Source of the DNA: Bacillota bacterium
GTDB taxonomy: Bacteria > Bacillota_A > Clostridia > Peptostreptococcales > Anaerovoracaceae
Reading direction: 5' to 3'
Length of the DNA: 16,273 nt
Assembly (NCBI GenBank): GCA_017547345.1
Contig: JAFYPY010000160.1
Location: 1-16,273, forward strand
Both the position numbers and the translations under genes were made by a program. Shown piece after piece: positions 1-6,247 of the stretch. The notes beneath the pieces are model-generated. The model worked only from the letters and a program-made list of their open reading frames with translations. It was not told the DNA's origin and searched no databases. Within the stretch, counting starts at the first letter, position 1; every line of letters starts with the position of its first letter.

Positions 1-923
1 CAAGTTACGAAGAATGCCTTCTTGTCTGGCTTAACAAATGGCATAATCTGTTCGTATTCCATGTATTCTAGGTCTTTACCCTTCATTTCTTCTACTACTT
101 CGTACTTGCCTTCGCCTAATACTTTATTAGCAAGTGCCTTAGCAACATAGAAGTAGTTGCCTTCGTTTTCGCCTTCAAGCATCTTAGCCTTGATGTAGTC
201 GATATCAGGGCCTGCTGTTAATGCTACGTTGGAAGCAAGAGTCCAAGGAGTAGTTGTCCATGCTAAGAAGTATTCGTTTTCTGTACCAACCTTCTTGAAC
301 TTAACAACTAATGTGTTTACCTTTACCATCTTGTAGCCCTGTGCTACTTCGTGGGAAGCAAGGCCAGTACCACAACGAGGGCAGTAAGGAAGAATCTTGT
401 GTCCTTCGTAGATTAGTCCTGCGTCGAAGAACTTCTTAAGAATCCACCAACCGGATTCGATATAGTTGTCTTCTAAAGTGATATATGGGTCGTCTAGGTC
501 TACTAAGTAACCCATTCTTTCTGTCATTTCTCTCCACATATCTGTATATGTGAATACGGATTCCTTACACTTCTGGTTGAATTCCTTGATACCGTATGCT
601 TCGATATCCTTCTTACCAGACATGTTAAGCTGCTTTTCTACTTCGATTTCTACTGGAAGACCGTGAGTATCCCAACCAGCTTTTCTGTTTACCTGGAAGC
701 CCTGCATTGTCTTATAACGACAAACAGAGTCCTTAAGTGTTCTAGCCATTACATGGTGGATGCCTGGCTTACCGTTAGCTGTTGGAGGTCCTTCGAAGAA
801 TACGAATGGAGTCGCACCTTCTCTAGCTTCAACACACTGCTTTAGAAGGTCTTCTTCTTTCCATTTTGCAACCTGTTCATTCTGAACTTCTGCAACTGGT
901 CTTTCTGATAGTTTTTTGAACAT
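1..923 (-). CDS. ileS: Isoleucyl-tRNA synthetase, N-terminal 307 residues (partial, runs off left edge)
   Basis: Cytosolic class I synthetase charging tRNA-Ile with isoleucine. The visible protein begins MFKKLSERP. It carries the HIGH-type ATP-binding signature as GPPTANGKPGIHHV (residues ~45-58), the RKAGWDTHGLPVE segment, a CPRC zinc-type motif in the ILPYCPRCGTGL stretch, and the start of the CP1 editing domain (AWTTTPWTL). The KMSKS motif and C-terminus lie beyond the window. The PGIHH form of the signature resembles the longer clostridial/eukaryotic-like IleRS class; that class assignment is an inference. The start at 923 follows a purine-rich AAGGAAAAGG stretch and comes straight after the T-box leader. 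Expression should be controlled by that leader, rising when uncharged tRNA-Ile accumulates. The identity is secure from the motifs and from the isoleucine-specific leader. Confidence 0.97.
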   Translation of the reverse strand, partial: MFKKLSERPVAEVQNEQVAKWKEEDLLKQCVEAREGATPFVFFEGPPTANGKPGIHHVMARTLKDSVCRYKTMQGFQVNRKAGWDTHGLPVEIEVEKQLNMSGKKDIEAYGIKEFNQKCKESVFTYTDMWREMTERMGYLVDLDDPYITLEDNYIESGWWILKKFFDAGLIYEGHKILPYCPRCGTGLASHEVAQGYKMVKVNTLVVKFKKVGTENEYFLAWTTTPWTLASNVALTAGPDIDYIKAKMLEGENEGNYFYVAKALANKVLGEGKYEVVEEMKGKDLEYMEYEQIMPFVKPDKKAFFVT

Positions 924-953
924 TTCCTTTTCCTTTCTTTTGCAAAGGGATAT

Positions 954-995
954 AAAAAAATCCCTAAGCCGATAGTAATATTATCGATTTAGGGA
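954..995 (-). terminator. Regulated terminator inside the ileS T-box leader
   Basis: On the minus strand TCCCTAA (995-989) pairs with TTAGGGA (967-961), and an inner CGATA/TATCG stem (986-982 with 974-970) extends it. A run of seven T residues follows (960-954). This is the default OFF structure of the T-box; the T-box sequence just upstream competes for its 5' arm. Confidence 0.93.
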
Positions 996-1205
996 CGATT
1001 AATACATAACCGCGGTACCACCCTAGTTGCCAACGCCCAGCTACATAAAAAATGCACGGGATATGGCCGCTCATTAAGTGTCAAGACTCCGGAGTGATAT
1101 TCGCTTAAGCTTTACCATCGCCTTCTCAGCCTAGGGGCGACTCTCTGTAAGGACTTTATGCCTTAAGTTACTGGTTCCTTCACCGTCTTAATTATAAAAT
1201 TGTAC
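954..1205 (-). promoter_or_regulatory. T-box leader (isoleucine-specific) of ileS
   Basis: A tRNA-sensing leader RNA that permits read-through into ileS when uncharged tRNA-Ile pairs with it. On the minus strand the T-box core AGGGTGGTACCGCGG is perfect (1024-1010). It lies just before a terminator whose 5' arm it can pair with to form the antiterminator. Stem I closes with AAGAC (1189-1185) against GTCTT (1087-1083), and CTTAAG segments pair further up. An AGAGAGTCGCC segment matches the conserved AG-bulge/distal-loop region. The specifier region reads GAATATCAC, so ATC at 1098-1096 is the expected isoleucine codon. The 5' end is inferred from the promoter, and the 3' end is the U-tract of the terminator. 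Confidence 0.96.
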
Positions 1206-1211
1206 CTTAAT

Positions 1212-1240
1212 ATTATATTTTCCATGGGCAAAAAAGTCAA
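1212..1240 (-). promoter_or_regulatory. Sigma-A type promoter of the ileS T-box transcript
   Basis: On the minus strand a -35 TTGACT (1240-1235) and a perfect -10 TATAAT (1217-1212) are separated by exactly 17 bases. The start of transcription is inferred near 1205, which places the whole T-box downstream of it. Confidence 0.88.
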
Positions 1241-1368
1241 CCGCAGTTTTTGCAATTTTGCTATGATTTTCTGTTTATCGTAGTAAAGCGGCTGTTGAAG
1301 TTTGAAGGTTTTAACGGGATTATATTACGGCATTTAGTTATGAATAAATATTACAGAAATATAATTTG

Positions 1369-1399
1369 AAAAGCTTGAACTTTTATAGTCCAAGCTTTT
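1369..1399. terminator. Hairpin terminator after znuB, probably bidirectional
   Basis: AAAAGCTTG (1369-1377) and CAAGCTTTT (1391-1399) form a 9-bp inverted repeat with a 13-base loop. It starts 10 bases past the znuB stop codon. The A/T flanks give a short T-tract on both strands, but on the minus strand, where it is needed for the zinc operon, the tract is only four paired T residues and then mixed sequence. Efficiency is therefore uncertain. The 1241-1368 stretch between it and the ileS promoter shows nothing recognisable. Confidence 0.7.
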
Positions 1400-1408
1400 T
1401 ATTATTCC

Positions 1409-2239
1409 TTATCTCCCAGCAACATAAAATCCTGCGAAAATCACAATATTCGCAACAACAATCGTCGCTCCAACCGGTGTTGAGAAAAGTATTGAGGCTA
1501 TGATTCCGATAAGAGCCGCAACCACTGCAATCACTGCCGAGCAGATGATTACACCTTTAAAACTCTTAATGGCCTGCATGGCTGATAATGCAGGAAAAAC
1601 GATTAAGGCAGATGTAAGCAATGCACCTACCATATTCATCGCAAGAACGATTATAACCGCTGTAATAAGAGCGATTAGCAGGTTATAAAACTCTGTATTG
1701 ATACCTGTCGCCTTCGAGAAAGTCTCGTCAAATGTTACAGCAAAAATTCTGTTGTATAAGAACACAAATACTGCGATTACAACAATTGACATAACCACAC
1801 ATAGAATTACATCTATTCTCTCAAGTGTAAGGATTGAAGTTGATCCAAACAGAGTGCTGCATACATCTCCTGCGATATTTGCTGAAGTTGAAAAAGTATT
1901 TAAGAGTAAATACCCTACTGCCATAGCGCCAACAGAAAACATTGCAAGTGCAGCATCCCCGTTTACGCCCGTATTCTGCCCTCTTTTAAGGAGGATGACA
2001 GCGCAAATGATAGTTATTGGCATAACCACAATCATCTCGTTTGAAACGCTAAAAACAGCCGCAATAGCCATTGCTCCAAAGGCCACATGTGATAATCCAT
2101 CTCCAATAAATGAGTATCTCTTCAAAACAAGGATTACTCCAAGTAATGAGGAACAAAGAGCAACTAACACCCCTGCCACTAGAGCATATCTAACAAACGG
2201 ATATGACATGTATTCGGCGATTTGCATGATAATATTCAT
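1409..2239 (-). CDS. znuB: Zinc ABC transporter permease (ZnuB family)
   Basis: Integral membrane permease of a metal ABC importer (ABC-3 family: ZnuB/TroC/MntB type), forming the channel that accepts zinc from ZnuA and is powered by ZnuC. The 276-residue protein has the family's normal length and about eight hydrophobic segments. It includes the conserved cytoplasmic stretch LKRYSFIGDGLSHVAFGAMA near residues 38-57, which typically contacts the ATPase, and a MVGALLTSALIVFPALSAM segment near residues 204-222. Its ATG follows the znuC stop directly (TAGATG, no gap), with an AGGCGG ribosome site lying inside the end of znuC, so translation is coupled. Manganese specificity cannot be excluded from this protein alone. 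Zinc is inferred from the His-rich ZnuA and the Fur-family regulator in the same operon. Confidence 0.93.
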   Translation of the reverse strand: MNIIMQIAEYMSYPFVRYALVAGVLVALCSSLLGVILVLKRYSFIGDGLSHVAFGAMAIAAVFSVSNEMIVVMPITIICAVILLKRGQNTGVNGDAALAMFSVGAMAVGYLLLNTFSTSANIAGDVCSTLFGSTSILTLERIDVILCVVMSIVVIAVFVFLYNRIFAVTFDETFSKATGINTEFYNLLIALITAVIIVLAMNMVGALLTSALIVFPALSAMQAIKSFKGVIICSAVIAVVAALIGIIASILFSTPVGATIVVANIVIFAGFYVAGR

Positions 2240-2908
2240 CTAGCGCACCGCCTTTCTAGCTTCATACTCGTCGCGAGTCATAAAGCTTATATTTTCATTA
2301 AAGTCTAGAACATGAGTAGCGTACTTAACCGCTTCCATATCATGTGAAATCATGATAATCGTCATTCCTTCTTTATTTAGTTTCTCTATATATTCATACA
2401 TTTCTGCAGTTGAAACAGAGTCAAGGCCTGCCGTTGGCTCGTCCATCAGAAGTATATCTTCTGCAGCACAAAGGGCCCTAGCAAGAAGAACTCTCTGCTT
2501 TTGCCCTCCAGAAAGATTTCTGTATGACTTCTTTGCCAAGTCACAAATGTTAAGTTTCTTCATATTTACATGGGCCTGCACCTTATGAGTTTTCTTGTAG
2601 AAAGGACTCTTGCCTGTTTTCTTAAGACACCCACTTAGGACGATTTCTTCTACTGAAGCCGGAAAATCCTTTTGAACCTGCGTTATCTGAGGCAAATATC
2701 CAATATGAATTTCTTTGCTCGTATCAAAAGACAATTCTCCCTCAAGAGGCGCTACAAGGCCTAGCAAAGTCTTCATCAAAGTAGACTTGCCGCTACCATT
2801 TTCTCCCAAGATGCATAGGTAGTCTCCGGCATTAACTTCAAAGCTAATACCGCTAGCTACTGCTCCATCTTCATATCCAACTGTTAGATTTTTGCATTTT
2901 AATTGCAT
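2240..2908 (-). CDS. znuC: Zinc ABC transporter ATP-binding protein
   Basis: Cytoplasmic ATPase energising zinc import through ZnuB. All nucleotide-binding motifs are intact in the 222-residue protein: Walker A GENGSGKST (35-43), Q-loop in YLPQ (71-74), signature LSGGQ (132-136), Walker B LLMDEP (153-158), D-loop GLDS and the switch histidine in MISHD (H189). The start chosen is MQLKCKNL at 2908. AGGAG (2920-2916) lies 7 bases upstream of it, and the family normally begins with exactly such a strand. The open frame continues 11 codons further upstream (MDGFAIDRRVK), but that would overlap znuA and lacks a ribosome site. The gene lies between znuA, whose stop is 14 bases upstream, and znuB, whose ATG abuts its stop. 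Confidence 0.94.
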   Translation of the reverse strand: MQLKCKNLTVGYEDGAVASGISFEVNAGDYLCILGENGSGKSTLMKTLLGLVAPLEGELSFDTSKEIHIGYLPQITQVQKDFPASVEEIVLSGCLKKTGKSPFYKKTHKVQAHVNMKKLNICDLAKKSYRNLSGGQKQRVLLARALCAAEDILLMDEPTAGLDSVSTAEMYEYIEKLNKEGMTIIMISHDMEAVKYATHVLDFNENISFMTRDEYEARKAVR

Positions 2909-2922
2909 TTTTACTCTCCTAT

Positions 2923-3891
2923 CTATGGCAAAACCGTCCATAAGGCTTCCAGATTATCTTCCATTATTTCAAGATATCCTCTTGTTTCTCCCTTTGGAAT
3001 TGATTGCATCGAGTTAACTTGGATGATTTGTATATTCTTCTCGCCTGAGTTTGCAATAACTGTCTTTGCAAGGGAATCATCACCTGTTTCAGTTACGAAC
3101 ACCCCTGTGGTTTCCGTTGTTTTTACCATGTTGGATAATTCCTTTAGCGTATCAAAACTAGCTTCTGTTTCTGCAAAGCATCCCGGAAATGCAGCATACC
3201 ACTCCAAGTCGTAGTCTGCCGCCAAGTATCTAAATGGGAATCTGTCTGCAAAGATAATTACATTTCTTTCTTCTTTCCAAAGTGCTTCTCTGAAGCTTTT
3301 GTCTAGTGACTCTAGTTCGCCAATGTAACTTTTGCTGTTTTCATTGTAAATGCTTGCCGGGCTGATATCATTTAACAGCCTTGCAATGTCTGCGCAAAAC
3401 ACCTTTGCATTTTTCAGTGAAAGCCAAATATGTTCATCATACTCGTCATGGCTATGTCCATGATGTTCATGTTCGTCGCTAGATTCGTGGTCGTGTCCTT
3501 CATGGCCGTTTTCCTCTTCAATGCAGATAGGCTCACAGTGGTCTAAAAGAGCATAAGCCTTTCCCTGGAAGTCTTGGCTTTCCATAGCGTCTACTATCCA
3601 CTCCTCAGACATTCCTCCCGTATAAATCAGTAAATCTGCTTTACTAATGACAATCATATCCTCGGCTGAAGGCTGATAGCTGTGCATGTCCGCACCCTTA
3701 TCGTTGATACGGATAACATTCCAAGCCTCTGCTTCCTCTCCAAGTATGTTGAGAACCCAGTCATACTGAGCAAACCCTGTGCATACTACGGTAGGCTTAT
3801 TCTCATCTATTCTGTTTAAATCACTACAGCTAGTCATAGCTAATAGCATTACTATAGCTAGCGCTAGAATAATAATTTTTCTAAACTTCAT
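2923..3891 (-). CDS. znuA: Zinc-binding lipoprotein of the ABC importer (ZnuA/AdcA type)
   Basis: Extracytoplasmic solute-binding protein (cluster A-I) that captures zinc and delivers it to ZnuB. The 322-residue protein starts with a lipoprotein signal (basic MKFRK, hydrophobic core, Cys22 as the predicted lipid anchor in MTSC, a slightly atypical lipobox). Likely ligands are H70 (GADMHSYQPS) and H154 (DEHIWLSL). Between them is an acidic, His-rich loop (residues ~130-154) typical of zinc rather than manganese binders. Where most homologues have an HxAFGYF-type ligand segment this one reads ADRFPFRY (215-222), so that histidine is missing. The FPGCFAETEASF segment (235-246) follows, with conserved acidic residues. 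The start at 3891 is chosen because it overlaps the regulator's stop as TAATG and has AAGGA 9 bases upstream. An ATG three codons earlier sits directly against the same AAGGA, too close to use it. Confidence 0.93.
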   Translation of the reverse strand: MKFRKIIILALAIVMLLAMTSCSDLNRIDENKPTVVCTGFAQYDWVLNILGEEAEAWNVIRINDKGADMHSYQPSAEDMIVISKADLLIYTGGMSEEWIVDAMESQDFQGKAYALLDHCEPICIEEENGHEGHDHESSDEHEHHGHSHDEYDEHIWLSLKNAKVFCADIARLLNDISPASIYNENSKSYIGELESLDKSFREALWKEERNVIIFADRFPFRYLAADYDLEWYAAFPGCFAETEASFDTLKELSNMVKTTETTGVFVTETGDDSLAKTVIANSGEKNIQIIQVNSMQSIPKGETRGYLEIMEDNLEALWTVLP

Positions 3892-4295
3892 TATATACAT
3901 TCCTTACATGTACCAAAAATAGTAGTCTTTCCTGTACTAACCTTAAACTCATCGTGCATTTGAATCATTTTGCTAAGTTCAATTGAGACTTCGCTATCCA
4001 TATGGATGATTCTACCGCAATTAATACATTTCAAATGAAGATGAGAACTACATGTTTCATCTCCCGTTATTTGATATACGTTTTTTCTACCCTTACCACC
4101 ATTAAATTGTTTAATCATATTATCTTCAACAAGCTTTGGGATAAGTCTATAAAGTGTACTCTTGCCTGGAGGTGTCGCAATCTTTGCATCGTCGTGCATC
4201 TCGCTACAAATCTCATCTATTGTAAATGACTTCTGGCTATTTTTCTTTAAGAATCTTAATAATTCGTTTTTTTGTTCAGTATTATATGTAGTCAT
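3891..4295 (-). CDS. zur: Fur-family metal-dependent repressor, probably zinc-responsive (Zur-like)
   Basis: Fur-family DNA-binding repressor, 134 residues (usual length 130-150). An N-terminal winged helix contains GKSTLYRLIPKLVE (44-57) as the recognition-helix region. The C-terminal dimerisation/metal domain has SHLHLKC (84-90), paired cysteines C90-x2-C93 and C130-x2-C133 for the structural zinc, and further candidate ligands H85, H87, H98 and H114. PerR or Fur function cannot be excluded from the protein alone. Zur is inferred because it is the first gene of a zinc importer operon, whose second gene starts on its own stop codon (TAATG). The ATG at 4295 has AAGGAG upstream. Its promoter carries a large palindrome at the inferred transcription start, consistent with autorepression when zinc is plentiful. 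Confidence 0.87.
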   Translation of the reverse strand: MTTYNTEQKNELLRFLKKNSQKSFTIDEICSEMHDDAKIATPPGKSTLYRLIPKLVEDNMIKQFNGGKGRKNVYQITGDETCSSHLHLKCINCGRIIHMDSEVSIELSKMIQMHDEFKVSTGKTTIFGTCKECI

Positions 4296-4329
4296 TTCGT
4301 CTCCTTAATAGTTGAACAGTTGAACAATT

Positions 4330-4369
4330 TCTCAAATATGAGAATTTTTCTCATATTCACTCTCATATT
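4330..4369. promoter_or_regulatory. Candidate Zur operator over the zur-znuACB transcription start
   Basis: A perfect inverted repeat has ten-base arms AATATGAGAA (4335-4344) and TTCTCATATT (4348-4357) around a TTT centre. TCTCA/TGAGA half-sites are added outside it. One at 4330-4334 makes a second small palindrome with 4339-4343. A direct copy TCTCATATT at 4361-4369 overlaps the -10 element. The sites sit at and just downstream of the inferred start, an ideal place for a repressor. The motif does not match the Bacillus Zur or PerR boxes as I recall them, so the link to this regulator rests on position. Confidence 0.68.
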
Positions 4370-4394
4370 ATACATTTTTCAAGCTGAAAGTCAA
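4367..4394 (-). promoter_or_regulatory. Promoter of the zur-znuA-znuC-znuB operon
   Basis: On the minus strand -35 TTGACT (4394-4389) and -10 TATAAT (4372-4367) are separated by 16 bases, giving a start near 4360. The untranslated leader of about 65 bases contains the palindrome and a direct repeat GTTGAACA-GTTGAACA (plus-strand reading, 4311-4326) just before the ribosome site. Confidence 0.82.
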
Positions 4395-4418
4395 TAATAA
4401 TTGCCATTCACTCCAATC

Positions 4419-4693
4419 AGCACCCTGCGTTTCTGATAAAACTATCGCTTTAGGCGGAAAAATTCCAGGTGTTTCCCTCCCAAATCATCAAAAACCAATA
4501 AAACGCAGGGCGCTTTCTCAGGACAATCCAATTTTAATCCACTTTCATACCCTCTTAAATACTTAAAAACATAGTAAAACGCATGGAAAATCGTCACTAA
4601 AACGCAACAAAATTCCTATAGAATGGCCATAGCGCCACCAAAACACTATAAAATACCCTGCGTTTGCCCTTAAAATAAGTATTTAGGAGGGTA
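4419..4693. repeat. Non-coding spacer with two long imperfect inverted repeats and five AAACGCA motifs
   Basis: This is the structured part of the 490-base gap between zur and pduL, and no reading frame there is credible. AGCACCCTGCGTTT (4419-4432) is inverted as AAACGCAGGGCGCT (4501-4514), 13 of 14 matching. TACCCTCTTAAATACTTA (4548-4565) is inverted as TAAGTATTTAGGAGGGTA (4676-4693), 17 of 18 matching. Inside the second pair, AAACGCATGG (4577-4586) faces CCCTGCGTTT (4656-4665). A fifth AAACGCA lies at 4600-4606. The function is unknown: a folded RNA, a protein-binding array or a decayed repeat element are all possible. Confidence 0.6.
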
Positions 4694-4729
4694 AACCATA
4701 TAAAACCACACAAAACCCTTTAATAACAT

Positions 4730-4764
4730 AAAAAAACAGACCCGCCAGAAGGCAAGCCTGTTTT
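4730..4764 (-). terminator. Intrinsic terminator after pduL, end of the tig-to-pduL unit
   Basis: On the minus strand AAAACAGGCTTGCC (4764-4751) pairs through a TTCT loop with GGCGGGTCTGTTTT, allowing G-U pairs. A run of T residues closes it (4736-4730). It lies 21 bases beyond the pduL stop codon. Confidence 0.9.
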
Positions 4765-4785
4765 CTAGTTAATTCTAATTTAATC

Positions 4786-5358
4786 TTATCTTAAGATTGT
4801 GCAAACAGCATCTGGTCCGCAACCTGCTGCGTTACCTTCGTCTGTGTCAAGGTGTACTTCTGCGAAGTGCTTAGCGCCTGCTCTTACAAGAACGTTGTCG
4901 AATACTAATCCTCTTTCGCCTTCGATCTTGATGGAAACGATTTCACCATCCTTAACGCCAGCTTCTGCAGCCTGTTCGTCGTTTAAGTGAACGTGTCTCA
5001 TAGCAACCATTACGCCGTGGTCAAGTTCAACTTCTCCGCAAGGTCCTACTAACTTGCAACCAGGAGTTCCTTCTAACTTACCGGATTCTTTAACTGGTGC
5101 CTTGATACCGATGGATCTAGCATCTGTCATAGCAAGTTCTACCTGAGTTTCTGGTCTAGCAGGTCCTAAAACTCTGATACCCTTTAGAGTAGCCTTAGGT
5201 CCAACGATGTCAACTTTTTCGTCGCAAGCGTACTGACCAGGCTGTACTAAATCCTTAGTTGGAGTTAGAGCATGTCCTTCTCCGAAAAGAATCGCAATGT
5301 GTTCTTCACTTAAGTGTACGTGTTTGTTTGATAAACCGATTTTTACTTCATAAGCCAT
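4786..5358 (-). CDS. pduL: PduL-type phosphate acyltransferase (phosphotransacylase)
   Basis: Zinc-dependent enzyme interconverting an acyl-CoA and acyl-phosphate (for example acetyl-CoA and acetyl-phosphate); unrelated in fold to Pta. The 190-residue protein has the two-barrel PduL repeat signatures: SNKHVHLS (10-17) with H13/H15, and AMRHVHLND (119-127) with H122/H124, the expected metal-binding histidines. A third conserved piece KHFAEVHLDTDEGNA (163-177) follows. The protein starts almost directly at the first barrel and has no N-terminal encapsulation extension as in microcompartment PduL. No pdu or eut shell gene lies nearby, so a soluble role in acetate/ATP metabolism is inferred. AAGGAG lies 10 bases upstream of the ATG. 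It is the last gene of the unit, 36 bases after hpt. Confidence 0.93.
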   Translation of the reverse strand: MAYEVKIGLSNKHVHLSEEHIAILFGEGHALTPTKDLVQPGQYACDEKVDIVGPKATLKGIRVLGPARPETQVELAMTDARSIGIKAPVKESGKLEGTPGCKLVGPCGEVELDHGVMVAMRHVHLNDEQAAEAGVKDGEIVSIKIEGERGLVFDNVLVRAGAKHFAEVHLDTDEGNAAGCGPDAVCTILR

Positions 5359-5394
5359 TGGTATGTATCTCCTTTTTTAATTAAAAATATTGAA

Positions 5395-5922
5395 TTAACC
5401 TTCTAGATAACTTACGTATGGTAGGTTTCTATATTTTTGGTCATAGTCAAGGCCGTAACCTACTACGAATAAGTTATCAATTTCAAAGCCGATATAGTCA
5501 GCTTTAATATCTGCAACTCTTCTTGACGGTTTGTCAAGCAGAGTACAAATCTTAACACATTTTGGATTTCTATCCTGAAGATATGCCTTTAGGTGCTTCA
5601 AAGTAGTACCTGTATCAACGATATCTTCGATGATGATTACATTCTTGCCGTAGATATCTCCATCGATGTCTTTTTTGATTTTAACAACACCACTTGAAGT
5701 AGTTCCGGAGCCATAGCTTGATGCTGAAATAAAGTCAATTTCAGTGTCGTTTGTGATGTTCTTCATGATATCTCCCATCCAAACAACAGCACCTCTTAAA
5801 GTACAGATTAAGTAAACAGGTTCACCTGGAAAATCCATAGCAATCTGTTCTCCGATTTCTTTCGCTCTTTCTTTGATCTGTTCTTCTGTTAATAAGATTG
5901 TACCTACAGTGTAATCACTCAT
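5395..5922 (-). CDS. hpt: Hypoxanthine(-guanine) phosphoribosyltransferase
   Basis: Cytosolic purine salvage enzyme converting hypoxanthine or guanine plus PRPP to IMP or GMP. The 175-residue length is typical. The PRPP-binding loop IIIEDIVDTGTTL (96-108) is complete. TLRGAVVWMGD (41-51) provides the early PPi loop, and SSYGSGTTSSG (68-78) is the mobile catalytic loop. The C-terminal FVVGYGLDYDQKYRNLPYV segment is the typical base-binding tail of bacterial Hpt. The ATG overlaps the end of the upstream DUF1232 gene by 8 bases (ATGAGTGA), and AGGAGGA lies a few bases upstream, so the two are translationally coupled. The neighbour tilS-hpt-ftsH arrangement of many Firmicutes is not seen here. 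Confidence 0.95.
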   Translation of the reverse strand: MSDYTVGTILLTEEQIKERAKEIGEQIAMDFPGEPVYLICTLRGAVVWMGDIMKNITNDTEIDFISASSYGSGTTSSGVVKIKKDIDGDIYGKNVIIIEDIVDTGTTLKHLKAYLQDRNPKCVKICTLLDKPSRRVADIKADYIGFEIDNLFVVGYGLDYDQKYRNLPYVSYLEG

Positions 5923-6247
5923 TTTCTTCCTCCTGATCCACAGTGAATTCTACATCCTCTATCATATCTTTTTTGTCGAAATTTTTAGAAATATCTTCTT
6001 CAAATTCCCCAGTCCAATACTGATCCAGTGTGTCCTTTAGGTGCCATAAAATCCAAGCCCATAATACCAAATCATCCAGGAAGCCAAATGGGAATAATAT
6101 CGGCGGTATCAAGTCTACCGGCAAGCATAAATATATTATACCAAGAATTACCAAAAGTTTCTTCCTTTTTGGAACATTTTTGTCTTTCATCATTTTGCCG
6201 ATTGCTTTAACGCGCCCTGCAAGAAACCTAAAGCTGATGTAATGCAT
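5915..6247 (-). CDS. DUF1232 (YkvA-like) small membrane protein
   Basis: A 110-residue protein of unknown role. It carries the DUF1232 signature: a hydrophobic helix ending in LPVDLIPPIL (42-51), then FPFGFLDDLVLWAWILWHL (52-70), with the characteristic PxDLIP and GxLDD pieces. The N-terminus is basic (KDKNVPKRKK) and the C-terminal 35 residues are strongly acidic and probably disordered. Its ATG follows the engB stop directly (TAAATG), with GGAGG inside the end of engB. Its own end overlaps hpt by 8 bases. Tight coupling on both sides shows it is a true gene, but no function is established for the family. Confidence 0.87.
   Translation of the reverse strand: MHYISFRFLAGRVKAIGKMMKDKNVPKRKKLLVILGIIYLCLPVDLIPPILFPFGFLDDLVLWAWILWHLKDTLDQYWTGEFEEDISKNFDKKDMIEDVEFTVDQEEENE

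Noticed and set aside
1698..2243. Long open frame on the plus strand opposite znuB (181 codons)
   Set aside because: It is antisense to a clear permease gene, its translation shows no family likeness and is a typical Ile/Ala/Thr-rich mirror of a membrane protein, and there is no convincing ribosome site.
4419..4693. CRISPR array
   Set aside because: The repeated unit is only seven to ten bases, occurs in both orientations, has uneven spacing and no cas genes nearby.
4548..4693. Miniature transposable element with target duplication
   Set aside because: The terminal inverted repeats look suitable, but no flanking direct duplication is visible and no second copy is in the window, so the call cannot be made from this sequence.
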